This document shows, piece after piece, positions 28,843-38,796 of a DNA stretch of 64,000 bases. The notes under the pieces are model-generated. The model searched no databases, had not been told where the DNA came from, and saw nothing but the letters and a program-made list of their open reading frames with translations. The first letter of the stretch is position 1, and every line of letters begins with the position of its first letter. Origin of the DNA: Bacillota bacterium (GTDB taxonomy: Bacteria; Bacillota; Desulfitobacteriia; Desulfitobacteriales; JAJXUE01); assembly GCA_021783135.1 (NCBI GenBank), contig JAJXUE010000003.1, forward strand, positions 62,001-126,000. Reading direction: 5' to 3'. A program made the position numbers and the translations under genes.

Positions 28843-30501
28843 CTACTGTTCGTTGGGTACTGGACTCTGACAAACTTGTGCTGTCACCTCCGATCCTTTC
28901 AGCTCTAACACTCCGTCTTTATGAAAGTATTCTTCACCTTTAAGTCGAATTTCGGGCAAAAAGAAAGTCCCGACAAAACAAAGCAAGGCAAAGACCAAAC
29001 CTAGTTCAAATAAACGGTGAATGCCAAAAGTCAATGAAGTTTTTACGGCTGCCATTAGTTGCAAGTACAACTGATGCCCGGCGGCCCCTAATTTATCGAA
29101 CTCAGCCGCTATAGAACTCTGGGCTTGCTGCGTTAGCAAAGCTTGTGGATTAACTCCTGCCAGCTTGCTTTGATATTGTTGGAGTGTTGCTGGAAGAGTT
29201 GAACTCAGTTTATTGGCAAAGGCCTTATCGATAATTGAGCCAAAAATTGGTGCCGCTATTACACCACCTAACGAAGTAACGAATTGCTGAGTCGAATTTA
29301 CTGTACCCATCATCTTGTACGGGAAGGCGTTTTGAACCGCAACATTCATCATTGGCATCAACGCGCCAATCCCCAGTCCTAGGACAACCATATTCACAAC
29401 AACGTTGGACCAGGTGGAGTAAATATTCATCCTGGTTAACAAAAACGCTCCCATCGCAATAATCGCTCCGCTTATCCTAGCTAGATTACGATATCGTCCC
29501 GTTCGGGACATAAACTGTCCGGATATAATACTTCCAATAATAAAGCTAATCATCATCGGAGCCATAACCCAGCCGCTCCCCTGGGCATTTAGTCCAACCA
29601 CACCCTGCACGTATACCGGCAGGAACATGATACTCCCAAACATCGTCATACTGACTAATATACCTAAAATCAGAGAGGTGCTAAACAAACGATTTTTAAA
29701 TAAAACCGGAGTCAACAGCGGATCGGCAGCTCGACGCTCCCACCAGATAAAGACTGCCAATAAACTCAAACCACCCAGAAAGAGTGTCAACTCAATCGGT
29801 GAACTCCAGGCATATTTGCTTCCCGCCCAGGTCAAACCGAGCAAAAGCGGAATTAGACCGATCACTAAAATCGCAGAACCGAGCCAGTCAACTTTAACTT
29901 GATGTTCAGCTCTAACCCGTGGCAGCGTGAAAAACACACCGACAATTGCCAGTAAGGCAAAGGGCAAGTTAATATAAAACACCCAGCGCCAAGACAGTGA
30001 GTCGGTAATCCAACCGCCAACCGTAGGGCCGATAATGCTCGACAGTCCAAAGACCGCGCCCATAATCCCCATCCATTTGCCTCGTTCCTTTGGATCGAAA
30101 ATATCCCCGATTGTCGCTCTTGGCATACTCATCATGGCACCGGCACCAATACCTTGAAAGGCACGTGCCCAGATTAGTTCCTGTATGGTATGCGCTTGAC
30201 CCGAAATCGCGGAACCTACTCCGAACAGAATAAGTCCAAACAGATAGAATGGTCTGCGACCAAATACATCCGACAGCTTACCGTATATGGGGACAGTGAC
30301 CGAAGAAGCCATCATATAAGCTGTGAAAACCCACGCATATAAGTTAAATCCGTTAAGGTCACTAATAATCGTGGGTAGGGCAGTTGAGACCACTGTTTGG
30401 TCCATTGAAGAAAAAAACATTGTTAAGAGTACTGTCGCGAGTGCCCACCATTTGCGTGATCCGGTAATTCTATTCGAGTTTTGTATAGCCGGTTGATCCA
30501 C
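28843..30501 (-). CDS. MFS transporter, DHA2/EmrB-QacA type (14 TMS)
   Basis: FFSSMDQTVVSTALPTI, GKLSDVFGRRPFYLFG, RAFQGIGAGAMMSMPRATIGDIF; GTG at 30501 behind ggaggg. Confidence 0.9.
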   Translation of the reverse strand: MDQPAIQNSNRITGSRKWWALATVLLTMFFSSMDQTVVSTALPTIISDLNGFNLYAWVFTAYMMASSVTVPIYGKLSDVFGRRPFYLFGLILFGVGSAISGQAHTIQELIWARAFQGIGAGAMMSMPRATIGDIFDPKERGKWMGIMGAVFGLSSIIGPTVGGWITDSLSWRWVFYINLPFALLAIVGVFFTLPRVRAEHQVKVDWLGSAILVIGLIPLLLGLTWAGSKYAWSSPIELTLFLGGLSLLAVFIWWERRAADPLLTPVLFKNRLFSTSLILGILVSMTMFGSIMFLPVYVQGVVGLNAQGSGWVMAPMMISFIIGSIISGQFMSRTGRYRNLARISGAIIAMGAFLLTRMNIYSTWSNVVVNMVVLGLGIGALMPMMNVAVQNAFPYKMMGTVNSTQQFVTSLGGVIAAPIFGSIIDKAFANKLSSTLPATLQQYQSKLAGVNPQALLTQQAQSSIAAEFDKLGAAGHQLYLQLMAAVKTSLTFGIHRLFELGLVFALLCFVGTFFLPEIRLKGEEYFHKDGVLELKGSEVTAQVCQSPVPNEQ

Positions 30502-30644
30502 GTCTATCCCTCCAACCATTCACAAGGCTCTGATTTTATGATTGTATGATTGGAGTTGGAATTTGTTTCATGCCAATGTTCACCAATTACTTTACCAAAT
30601 ATATTGAACAAACCCGCTAGGGTCAAAACCACAATAGCAAAAAA

Positions 30645-30678
30645 GGAGTTAAACCTCGGCCGGCCCGGGTTCAACTCC
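30645..30678 (-). terminator. Hairpin with minus-strand T-run in the leader of the MFS gene
   Basis: ggagtt-aa-acc-tc-ggccggcc-c-gggtt-c-aactcc; minus strand continues ttttttgc. Confidence 0.5.
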
Positions 30679-30684
30679 TAATTC

Positions 30685-30714
30685 CTTGAAACTACTTGAA
30701 ACTACTTGAAACAC
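30685..30714. repeat. Three 10-bp tandem repeats (cttgaaacta)
   Basis: cttgaaacta cttgaaacta cttgaaacac. Confidence 0.85.
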
Positions 30715-30807
30715 GAAATTTAGCAGAAAACCAGGCAACAATGAGGTGTTGTAATATAATTAAATCAAGAAGCAAAATCGACATTAAAGTGGAAACGGGG
30801 TTACTAC

Positions 30808-31365
30808 ATGCAAGCTTTTATTAATCCACCTAAACGAATACCCTTCTATTTAAAAATTGGCATTTGGCTTACTAAACGAGTTACCGGCAAAGACCTTCTG
30901 CCGCCAAAGCTCCTCGCCTGGTATCCCAAGGCGGCGCTAAGTTCTGGCATAATGGAAGTGTTGGTCGCGCACGGTAAAAAGGATCTCAATGAACGGATCC
31001 TTAAGTTAGTACGAATCCAAACTTCATTTACTGTGGCCTGCCCTTTTTGCATTGACATGAACTCGCACGAATTTGACCGTGTCGGCATCAGCGATATGGA
31101 AATTTCCGCCCTGCAAGGCACTATTGCAATCGATTCAGCTGGTACCTTTTCCGAACGTGAAAAGCTTGCCCTCGCCTATGCCAAACATATCTCGCAAAGT
31201 CCCCTCTCGTTCCCTTCCGAGCTGATTGCGGCAATTAAGCAACATTTTACCGAACGGGAAATTGTCATTTTGGCCACGACCGCAGCTCAGGTTAATTACT
31301 GGGCCAGAGTCCTCCAAGCTTTAGGCGTTCCTCCAGCCGGTTTTACTGATAATTGTCGACTGTAA
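30808..31365 (+). CDS. Carboxymuconolactone decarboxylase / AhpD-like family protein
   Basis: VACPFCIDMNSHEF (CxxC...H), REKLALAYAKHISQSP. Confidence 0.8.
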   Translation: MQAFINPPKRIPFYLKIGIWLTKRVTGKDLLPPKLLAWYPKAALSSGIMEVLVAHGKKDLNERILKLVRIQTSFTVACPFCIDMNSHEFDRVGISDMEISALQGTIAIDSAGTFSEREKLALAYAKHISQSPLSFPSELIAAIKQHFTEREIVILATTAAQVNYWARVLQALGVPPAGFTDNCRL

Positions 31366-31389
31366 ACGGGCGTGGGATGGGAATCCCTT

Positions 31390-32322
31390 TTACTCAGCGA
31401 GACCAGCCGCACCGTTTTCATACGGTTTGATAAGCCCGTATAAAGTGCGTATAGTCGGCAATTCTAAATCTGATTGGGCTGCAAGCCGTAAAGCTGCGCC
31501 TTGAAGACTCTCTACTTCCAAGGTTAGCCCCTTGCGTAGATCCTGGTGCATGGAAGATGTTGCCCCCTGAAGATTTTTCGACACGGTTTCTACATTTGTA
31601 TTTACATAGTCGTCCGGTAGTACTGCGCTGCTTACACGTGCCAACTGCCACATTTCCTGCAAACTACGATAGTAAATATCCTTGGTAGCGGTAACCGCCA
31701 ATATTTTGTCAATTGAGAGCCGACTCGCAGTGGTAACACCGGAAAATGCCGTAATAAACGCGTATTTAGCCCATATATCGACCCAAATATCGTCACTTAA
31801 TTTGCACGCGAACTTAACATTGGACCAAGCTTGTTTCAGTTCAGCGCAAAAATCAACCTGACTGGGCAAGGTTGGGCCAAACGTCATACTATGCACCGCA
31901 CTCGTATGTTGGATATTGCCCTCTGCATCCAAGGTGGACACGATTTGGCATAGACCGCCCAAAACATTTTCCGCACCAACTGCTGAGCGCAACAATTCAT
32001 AGTGTTCTACACCGTTGAGTAAGGGCAATATTTTAGCGCCGGAGTTAGCCAAAGTTATGATCTGCGGCATAGCTGCGTTTAATTGGTAACTTTTGACCGC
32101 CACCAACACCAGCTCGCAGCCCTCTATTGCCTGTGCTTCAACTGCTAGGCGCACCTGAGTTAAGTTTAAGTCTCCAGAGGGGCTTTTAATCACTAGGCCG
32201 TCCTTACGCAGCTTGGCTGCTTTTGGCGCGCGCACTAAAAAGGTTACATCTAATCCTGCCTCCGCTAGTCTACCGCCAAAGTATCCGCCTACAGCGCCGG
32301 CACCAATAACGACTATTCTCAC
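31390..32322 (-). CDS. 2-dehydropantoate 2-reductase family (PanE-like)
   Basis: MRIVVIGAGAVGGYFGGRLAEAG, PLLNGVEHYELL, KYAFITAFSGVTT. Confidence 0.85.
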   Translation of the reverse strand: MRIVVIGAGAVGGYFGGRLAEAGLDVTFLVRAPKAAKLRKDGLVIKSPSGDLNLTQVRLAVEAQAIEGCELVLVAVKSYQLNAAMPQIITLANSGAKILPLLNGVEHYELLRSAVGAENVLGGLCQIVSTLDAEGNIQHTSAVHSMTFGPTLPSQVDFCAELKQAWSNVKFACKLSDDIWVDIWAKYAFITAFSGVTTASRLSIDKILAVTATKDIYYRSLQEMWQLARVSSAVLPDDYVNTNVETVSKNLQGATSSMHQDLRKGLTLEVESLQGAALRLAAQSDLELPTIRTLYGLIKPYENGAAGLAE

Positions 32323-32350
32323 CCTACCATCCCCTTAGCTTATTCTAGCA

Positions 32351-33343
32351 TCATTGCAGACTTTGCACTGCGCGCGCTGTCCACCCGGAATCCTGCAGCA
32401 GGGCTCGGCCTACACCAATCAAATCAGCTTTCCCTTCTGCCAGTAACTGTTCTGCGGCCTGTGGCTCTGTAATACCGCCGGTGAGGATGACCGGGATAGA
32501 AACGACCTGCTTGATTGCGTGGGTCAACGGCGCAAAATAGCCTTGTCCTTTCAACTCCGGCACCATGTAGCCACAAAAACCACCCGAGATATCAAGAATA
32601 CTCACGCCAACCTTTGCGAACTCTTGCGCGGCAATTATACTGTCTTCGATTGTCGTCCCGCCGGGCATAAAGTCTGACGCACCTAAACGAATAAGTACGG
32701 GGAAATCTTCTCCTACAGCAGCGCGTACCGCTGCAATCACCTCAAGATGGAGGCGGATGCGCTGCTGAATACTGCCGCCGTACTCATCACTACGCTGATT
32801 AGCCAAAGGAGACAAGAATTGATTTAGTAAGTAGCCATGCGCAGAATGAATTTCCACCGCATCGAAACCCGCCTGTTTGGTACGCAGAGCTGCTTTTTGA
32901 AACGCGTCAATAATATCTGCTATTTCCGGGACACTAAGTTCGCGCGGTAAATTACCTTTGCGTGGATTTATTACTGCCGAGGGAGCTACTGGGGTGGTAC
33001 CGATTATGGCTGCATCAGCTGCGCTACCGGCATGATTAATTTGCATCGCAGCCTTAACTCCATTGCGGTGTAATGTGTCAGCCAACCGCCGTAAACCATC
33101 CACTTGACTGTCCGTGGCGACTGATAGCTGTTGGTTGCTTGCTTTTCCTTCCGGCGCAATAAAGCTATGCTCAATAATCACCAAGCCAAGATCACCACCT
33201 GCAGATTTTTCAGCGTAATAATCCAGTAACGCTTGGCTCACGCTGCCATCCGGCTCAGCCTTAGCACTAGCCATAGGCGGCATTACCAAACGGTTGGTGA
33301 GCTCTAAAGCTCCTGCCTGTAGTGGTTTAAGCAAATTTGCCAT
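32351..33343 (-). CDS. NADH:flavin oxidoreductase (Old Yellow Enzyme family)
   Basis: LTNRLVMPPMASAKA, QINHAG, EIHSAHGYLLNQFLSPLANQRSDEYGGS. Confidence 0.92.
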   Translation of the reverse strand: MANLLKPLQAGALELTNRLVMPPMASAKAEPDGSVSQALLDYYAEKSAGGDLGLVIIEHSFIAPEGKASNQQLSVATDSQVDGLRRLADTLHRNGVKAAMQINHAGSAADAAIIGTTPVAPSAVINPRKGNLPRELSVPEIADIIDAFQKAALRTKQAGFDAVEIHSAHGYLLNQFLSPLANQRSDEYGGSIQQRIRLHLEVIAAVRAAVGEDFPVLIRLGASDFMPGGTTIEDSIIAAQEFAKVGVSILDISGGFCGYMVPELKGQGYFAPLTHAIKQVVSIPVILTGGITEPQAAEQLLAEGKADLIGVGRALLQDSGWTARAVQSLQ

Positions 33344-33389
33344 AGTCTCTCCTCCTGTTCATGTGACGTGATAGCAGAACTGGATAGGG

Positions 33390-34097
33390 TTATCTATTTA
33401 AGTGCGTAACTTTATGCATTGCACACTTTTGGTGTTGAGGACAAAAATCGCAGTGAGTTTTACCCCTTAGCTCCGGTAAATTACGTCCCAACCCTATCAC
33501 CATACTGACAGATTTACGCGGCATAATCAAGTTAGACTCACTTAGTTGCATGCCAATTGCCTCCGGTTGCAATAACTTGAAAATAACCCGCTGCTCGCGG
33601 AGATCTGGCCAGTAGGAATGACCCGGACCCATTGGAAAAGTTGTCATTAGACCGTCTGAATTGTACGTTTTTTTGAGGCTGTCGCAAAACCTGGGACTGC
33701 TAAGTGCGATATACGCTGAACCGGCGGAATCAAGGGCGAATGCATCTGACATCCGCCCGGCAGCTTGATATGCTGCTACCTGTGTTTCCAACTCGGGTCC
33801 TAAAGTGATAGCTGCCACGATTAGTTTGTCCGCAGTGCCCGCAGCCTGGGTCAACAGCTTGCTGGTAAACTTCTCTCCCCCGCTCACATATATAGCTTGT
33901 CCATCAACCTTAAGGACATCCACTGCCAGCCAGACAACCTTGGGTTGTATCAAAGCAGCTGCTTCTGCGATAATTCGCTGATTTAGTTCCAGTATCCGTG
34001 GGTGGGGAGGTCTTGCGGTAAAGTTTGATCCTTGGGCTAAAAATATCTCTTCGAGGGTAAGTTTGGGCAAAGTTAATTCGAGAACTTTAGCTTTCAC
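33390..34097 (-). CDS. Vitamin B12-dependent methionine synthase activation-domain-like protein
   Basis: MGPGHSYWPDLREQ, IMPRKSVSMVIGLG, C-terminal CDFCPQHQKC. Confidence 0.75.
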   Translation of the reverse strand: MKAKVLELTLPKLTLEEIFLAQGSNFTARPPHPRILELNQRIIAEAAALIQPKVVWLAVDVLKVDGQAIYVSGGEKFTSKLLTQAAGTADKLIVAAITLGPELETQVAAYQAAGRMSDAFALDSAGSAYIALSSPRFCDSLKKTYNSDGLMTTFPMGPGHSYWPDLREQRVIFKLLQPEAIGMQLSESNLIMPRKSVSMVIGLGRNLPELRGKTHCDFCPQHQKCAMHKVTHLNR

Positions 34098-34143
34098 GCT
34101 TTACGTCAGCACCTTATTCTTCCATTTGGTAACAAGCACGCAT

Positions 34144-34782
34144 TTAGGCGTAGATTTCTTTACACAGTCTAACACCGGCAGCCGCATCCTTGGCATAATA
34201 ATCGGCCCCGACAAAGTCACGGACATCCTCATTACAGGGCGCCCCGCCAATAATGACTTTAACTTGCTCCCTTAAACCCGACTTCTCTAACGCCTGAATA
34301 ATAAGTTTTATCTGCGGAAAAGTAAAGTTCAGCAAGGTACTAAGCCCAAGCGCTTTAGCCCCTGTTTCCTGCAGTGATTGCACAAAGGTTTCTGCCGCAA
34401 CATCTACCCCTAAATCAACTACATTAAATCCGGTTCCTTTGAGCATTGTTATCACAATATTTTTACCGATATCATGAAGGTCGTCCTTAACCGTGCCGAT
34501 AACAACAGTGCCTTGCGAAGGTGCACTTGTGTCATCATTTTTTACCAGCAGCGGTTCGAGCAGTGCCATTACATCTTTCATGATCTCGCCCGACATGATC
34601 AATTCACTCAAAAAATACTCGTTATCTTCAAATAATTTCCCTATTCTTGCCATTCCGGCGTTGCACTCCAGCACGATCGAGAGCGGGTCGGTGCCTTTAG
34701 CCAATTCTTGTTGCACCAGTTCTTTCACCTTATCTTCTTCTAGCTCAACTAAAGCGTCAGATATCGCGGATAATTCACTCAT
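34144..34782 (-). CDS. Corrinoid (B12-binding) protein, MtaC/MttC-like
   Basis: GTVKDDLHDIGKNIV (DxHxxG), helical cap domain, GLSTLLNFT. Confidence 0.92.
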   Translation of the reverse strand: MSELSAISDALVELEEDKVKELVQQELAKGTDPLSIVLECNAGMARIGKLFEDNEYFLSELIMSGEIMKDVMALLEPLLVKNDDTSAPSQGTVVIGTVKDDLHDIGKNIVITMLKGTGFNVVDLGVDVAAETFVQSLQETGAKALGLSTLLNFTFPQIKLIIQALEKSGLREQVKVIIGGAPCNEDVRDFVGADYYAKDAAAGVRLCKEIYA

Positions 34783-34815
34783 GCTAATTCAGCCTCCTCG
34801 TGTAATTTCTTAAGC

Positions 34816-36180
34816 TTACATAATCCATTGCCAAATCCAAGTATGTCCTAAGTTCTCCAGCAGTTCCCACGGGCGCCTAATTAAGCTCTCATCCCCCAAA
34901 ACCCCGCCTAGCTCTGCCAATTTACTTTCCCAGGGAGTCACGACTTTTTTGAGATCTTGTGGGTTTAGCAGTTGGGGTGGTGCCGGTCTCGGCACCGGCT
35001 TGATACTTAGGTCATAGACGCCAAATTCAACAATCGCGTCCAGCATAGCCCGGTAGTTCTCAGGTTTCGTATTATAGGGTATATTACATCCGCCGTTAAT
35101 GATAAATCCTCCGCCTTGGCCCACTGTGTTACAGAGCAGTTTTACCCGTTCTCGCACTTCCTGGGCATTGCCCAAGATAAGCAGCGAGTCAGGCATGCCG
35201 CCGGCTAGGCATTGATGATGCCCAATTGCTTCCTTGGCTTTGAAGATATCGCCTTGCACATCAATGTCACACAGAATTGTCCCTTTGGGCAACTCCAGGA
35301 GATGATGCCAATGGGCACCCCAATCACCCTCAAGATAAGCACGCACCTTGTAACCGGCGTCAATAATGATTTGCAGTGTCTTTTTGAAGGAAGGCCAGTA
35401 AAATTTGTCAAATTGTTTCGGCGACAAAAAAGTCGGCTTATGGGTAGGTACGAAAATTGGATACCGCCGCAGTGGGTCTGCCGTCGACAAGGCAAAACTC
35501 ACCATTTCGTCAACTAAAACATCACACGCTGCCAGCACGTTGTCCGGTTGCCGGTAAATATCCAGCAATACTCCTTTCAGCCCGCGCATGGCGTCTGACA
35601 AGGCATCGAACGGAGCCAAGAATGCTCCTGTCATAGGTTGCGGCATCCCACAGGCCTGCTCCAAAGTTTGCGAACGGTTGCGCATAATTTGCGACATCAT
35701 GACGTGGGCCATCCCACCCTTAAGAAAAGCCATGTTGGCAGCCGGGGAACCATTATGAGCTGCCGCGCCCAGCACCCGGGGGATGAAGCGTTCCAGTATA
35801 AATTGTTCCGGGTTGGCAATCAGCAGGTCATACTCGTTCGCCAGCATGTATTCAGCTTCAACAAATTGAACTTGATTCGTCGGTAGTAGTTCCCGGCCCG
35901 GTAGGCGGTATGTTTTCAAAGCCACTGCATCATACAAGGGAGCCCATACCCGGTTATCGCGCAGAACATCTACCTCCGGGAAGTCTCGGATAAAAGTTTT
36001 TTCCGCCTGCAGCCATTTTTCCGGATCATAGATAGTCTCTTGGTTAGTGTTGCCGGAATATATTTCGGCAAAATAGTTACTACCTGAGGCAACCGGCATC
36101 CGATCGGTCGATTCTAAGGCTATCGTGGCCTGATAACGGCCTAGCCTCTCAGCGTAAAGTTTTTCCATCTCATTAGCCAT
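34816..36180 (-). CDS. Uroporphyrinogen decarboxylase-fold methyltransferase family protein (454 aa)
   Basis: URO-D-like C-terminal half (IIDAGYKVRAYLEGDWGAHWHHLLELPKGTILCDIDVQGDIFKAKEAIGHHQCLAGGMP); next to corrinoid protein. Confidence 0.82.
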   Translation of the reverse strand: MANEMEKLYAERLGRYQATIALESTDRMPVASGSNYFAEIYSGNTNQETIYDPEKWLQAEKTFIRDFPEVDVLRDNRVWAPLYDAVALKTYRLPGRELLPTNQVQFVEAEYMLANEYDLLIANPEQFILERFIPRVLGAAAHNGSPAANMAFLKGGMAHVMMSQIMRNRSQTLEQACGMPQPMTGAFLAPFDALSDAMRGLKGVLLDIYRQPDNVLAACDVLVDEMVSFALSTADPLRRYPIFVPTHKPTFLSPKQFDKFYWPSFKKTLQIIIDAGYKVRAYLEGDWGAHWHHLLELPKGTILCDIDVQGDIFKAKEAIGHHQCLAGGMPDSLLILGNAQEVRERVKLLCNTVGQGGGFIINGGCNIPYNTKPENYRAMLDAIVEFGVYDLSIKPVPRPAPPQLLNPQDLKKVVTPWESKLAELGGVLGDESLIRRPWELLENLGHTWIWQWIM

Positions 36181-36362
36181 GCAAACATCATCTCCTCAAC
36201 CAGAATTAATTTTAACGTTAGGGACGTACTGTAGCTTGTCCAATTGTTGGGCAAAAAAGCAAATGGGCCACGCGCAGAATGTTTTCACCTCCTTAACTGA
36301 AGCCGATTGTCAGGAGCCATTTTACGGATTTCATCCACCCTAAAATTCAACCCTCATAGTGC

Positions 36363-37286
36363 CTAAGTGAGCGAATTGTATAAATTCCGCAATCCGGCCA
36401 AATTTAAGCCGGCAAAGATGCCACTATTGGTACCGAGAATAAATTTTTGGGCTTGTGCCAACTCGCGGATTGATGCCAGCTCGTGGTTTAACGCAATGCT
36501 GTTTACCCCCGCATTAGTATTTTGCATATCCAAGTGTCCCCATAAACATAACCGGTTGCCGACTGTGTTGCGCACATCGGCGACAGTCACACCTGCATTG
36601 CGATCCAGACAATGCAAACCTCCAAAACCAGATGCTACAATGTCCGGCAGTACACTTCGATAATCCCCGTCGCTATGAAAAAAGGCAGGAAGTTTGGCTT
36701 GAGAAATTTGCCGGACTTGACGGGACAGACTAGGGAAAAAAAACTTACGCAGAAAGCGCGGACTAAGCATCAAACCTTGATTATAGGCAATATCATCGGC
36801 TATGATAATCCCACTTACGCCCCGTTCAGCCAAAATCTCACTCAAACGTATATTTAGTTTTTCAATTGAATCTATGAATTCTTGTGCTGCTAAAGGTGAG
36901 TTATATAGTAAGGTGAAAAATTGTTCCAAGCCATACATGCGTAATCCCCATTCAAATGCGCCATCTAGGAGTGCAAAGATGTACAATGAGGTATGTTTGG
37001 TCCAATTGTCGATATCTTGCCATTGGCATTCTTCCACTAAAGGTATCTTTTTATCTAGCGTTGGATAAACCGGTGACAACACATAAATATCGAGATTGAA
37101 CTCTTTGCAAAACGCAAGTCTTTCTTGAAATCCGATTGTATGGCAGTTAAGAGCGGTGCGCACCACTGCATCATCAATACATAATTCTCCCTTTGGTATA
37201 TAGTCGCTCAGCCCAAGCTCAATCGCGCGTGCAACTCTTTCCCTTGGCGAGTCAGTTGTCTGCTGCAATTTTGACCCCCATTTCAA
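36363..37286 (-). CDS. Second URO-D-fold methyltransferase family protein (307 aa)
   Basis: PRERVARAIE..., GVSGIIIADDIAYNQGLMLSPRFLRKFFFPSL, AFFHSDGD..., CLWGHLDMQ. Confidence 0.82.
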   Translation of the reverse strand: MKWGSKLQQTTDSPRERVARAIELGLSDYIPKGELCIDDAVVRTALNCHTIGFQERLAFCKEFNLDIYVLSPVYPTLDKKIPLVEECQWQDIDNWTKHTSLYIFALLDGAFEWGLRMYGLEQFFTLLYNSPLAAQEFIDSIEKLNIRLSEILAERGVSGIIIADDIAYNQGLMLSPRFLRKFFFPSLSRQVRQISQAKLPAFFHSDGDYRSVLPDIVASGFGGLHCLDRNAGVTVADVRNTVGNRLCLWGHLDMQNTNAGVNSIALNHELASIRELAQAQKFILGTNSGIFAGLNLAGLRNLYNSLT

Positions 37287-37349
37287 TAACCTATAAGTGA
37301 CGCATTACTACAAAATTGTAGCGTTTTGTGGCGTTAAATGCAGAAGTGG

Positions 37350-37991
37350 TTAATTATGCGGCCTTTGGTCATTTAAGATAAGTCGACAGATAGCTAGGGC
37401 TTGGGCAACATCTCTGGTGTAATAGTCCACACCTGTATACTCCTTAACCTGCTCATCCACAGGGTATCCCCCCACAATTATCTTGACTTTATCGCGCAAC
37501 CCAACTTCTTGGAACAAATCCACTACTTTTTTAACCGTACCCACACAAAATGAAAGCAAGACACTTATCCCTAAGATTGGTGCGCCGCAGGCATTGACGG
37601 ACTCCACGAATTGTGCCGGCGAAACATCTACGCCTAAATCCAAAACTCGAAAGCCATGCGAACGCAATAGATAAATCGCGATATTTTTTCCGAGGTCATG
37701 AATGTCTCCTTCAATTGTTCCCATCACGATGGGTACTCCACTTTGCTGCACATCTAACGGAATCAATGGCTCTAATATTTGCATTACGCCTTTAAAGATC
37801 TCTTCTGACATCACTAGATCAGCCAAAAAGTAATCGCCCTCACTATAGCTTTTGCCAACAAGTTCTACACCCTGGCGACAAATTTCCACTATATCAAGTG
37901 GAGTATACCCATTTTGTAATAATTCTTTCACTAGCGCCAATGTGGTTTGTTCATCCAAATCAGCCATAGCTGCTAATAACTTCTCCTTCAT
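37350..37991 (-). CDS. Second corrinoid (B12-binding) protein
   Basis: GTIEGDIHDLGKNIA (DxHxxG), ISVLLSFCVGTVKKVVD, IIVGGYPVDEQVKEYTGVDYYTRD. Confidence 0.92.
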   Translation of the reverse strand: MKEKLLAAMADLDEQTTLALVKELLQNGYTPLDIVEICRQGVELVGKSYSEGDYFLADLVMSEEIFKGVMQILEPLIPLDVQQSGVPIVMGTIEGDIHDLGKNIAIYLLRSHGFRVLDLGVDVSPAQFVESVNACGAPILGISVLLSFCVGTVKKVVDLFQEVGLRDKVKIIVGGYPVDEQVKEYTGVDYYTRDVAQALAICRLILNDQRPHN

Positions 37992-38009
37992 AATCTCCCT
38001 CCAGTCATT

Positions 38010-38765
38010 TCAATCTTTCTTGTACCACCCGTCATAACCGGTCAGTTTATATCTATCCCCACGATAGATTGATTTACTCCAACCCACCGTTCTATGCTCA
38101 GGATCATAGATGGTTTGCTCAATTAAAAAAACTGGAGAATTGGGCACAATCCCTAAAATTGACGCTTCTAGTTCAGTAGCCGCCGCAACTTGAAGTACCT
38201 TTTTGGCGCTAACCGGGAGAAAATTACTGTGAGCAGCAACTAAGCCAGGCAAGGTAGGGTCTTGGAGATCAGACTCTAGAATGGGTTTACTTTTGCTGTA
38301 GAGCGTATACTTGGTTTCGTAAGCCAGACGTTCCTCTGCCGCAGATACAACCATACGGGAAAACAGGAATTTTACATTGGCATTACTAACCGCGAACTTT
38401 TCCTGAAGCAATTCATTTAACCTGACTATTTTTGCCTCCAAAAGTGTTGTTTTGGCAAGAATGCCGCTTTGCTGGATATTATGATTAAAATCATTCAGCT
38501 CAAAAACTATGTTATCCAATTTTGGCATCGTTACAAAAGTACCTTTACCCTGCTGCGCATTTACCATGCCGCTTGTCACCAGTTCAGCAATAGCTCGACG
38601 AACTGTCATCCTGCTAATGGCAAAACGCGCGGAAATTTCGGTTTCCGTGGGTATTGCCTCACCCGGCTTAAGCTCCCCTCGCCTGATTTGGCCTTCCAAT
38701 AGCTTCGCTAGTTGGTAATACATTGGTATAACTGAAGTTTTATCGATTAATCTATTATTCATCAC
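38010..38765 (-). CDS. GntR-family regulator, HutC/UTRA type
   Basis: IPTETEISARFAISRMTVRRAIAELVTSGMVNAQQGKGTFV plus UTRA domain. Confidence 0.92.
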   Translation of the reverse strand: MMNNRLIDKTSVIPMYYQLAKLLEGQIRRGELKPGEAIPTETEISARFAISRMTVRRAIAELVTSGMVNAQQGKGTFVTMPKLDNIVFELNDFNHNIQQSGILAKTTLLEAKIVRLNELLQEKFAVSNANVKFLFSRMVVSAAEERLAYETKYTLYSKSKPILESDLQDPTLPGLVAAHSNFLPVSAKKVLQVAAATELEASILGIVPNSPVFLIEQTIYDPEHRTVGWSKSIYRGDRYKLTGYDGWYKKD

Positions 38766-38796
38766 CGTAACAACACCTACAAATAGTAATAAATTG

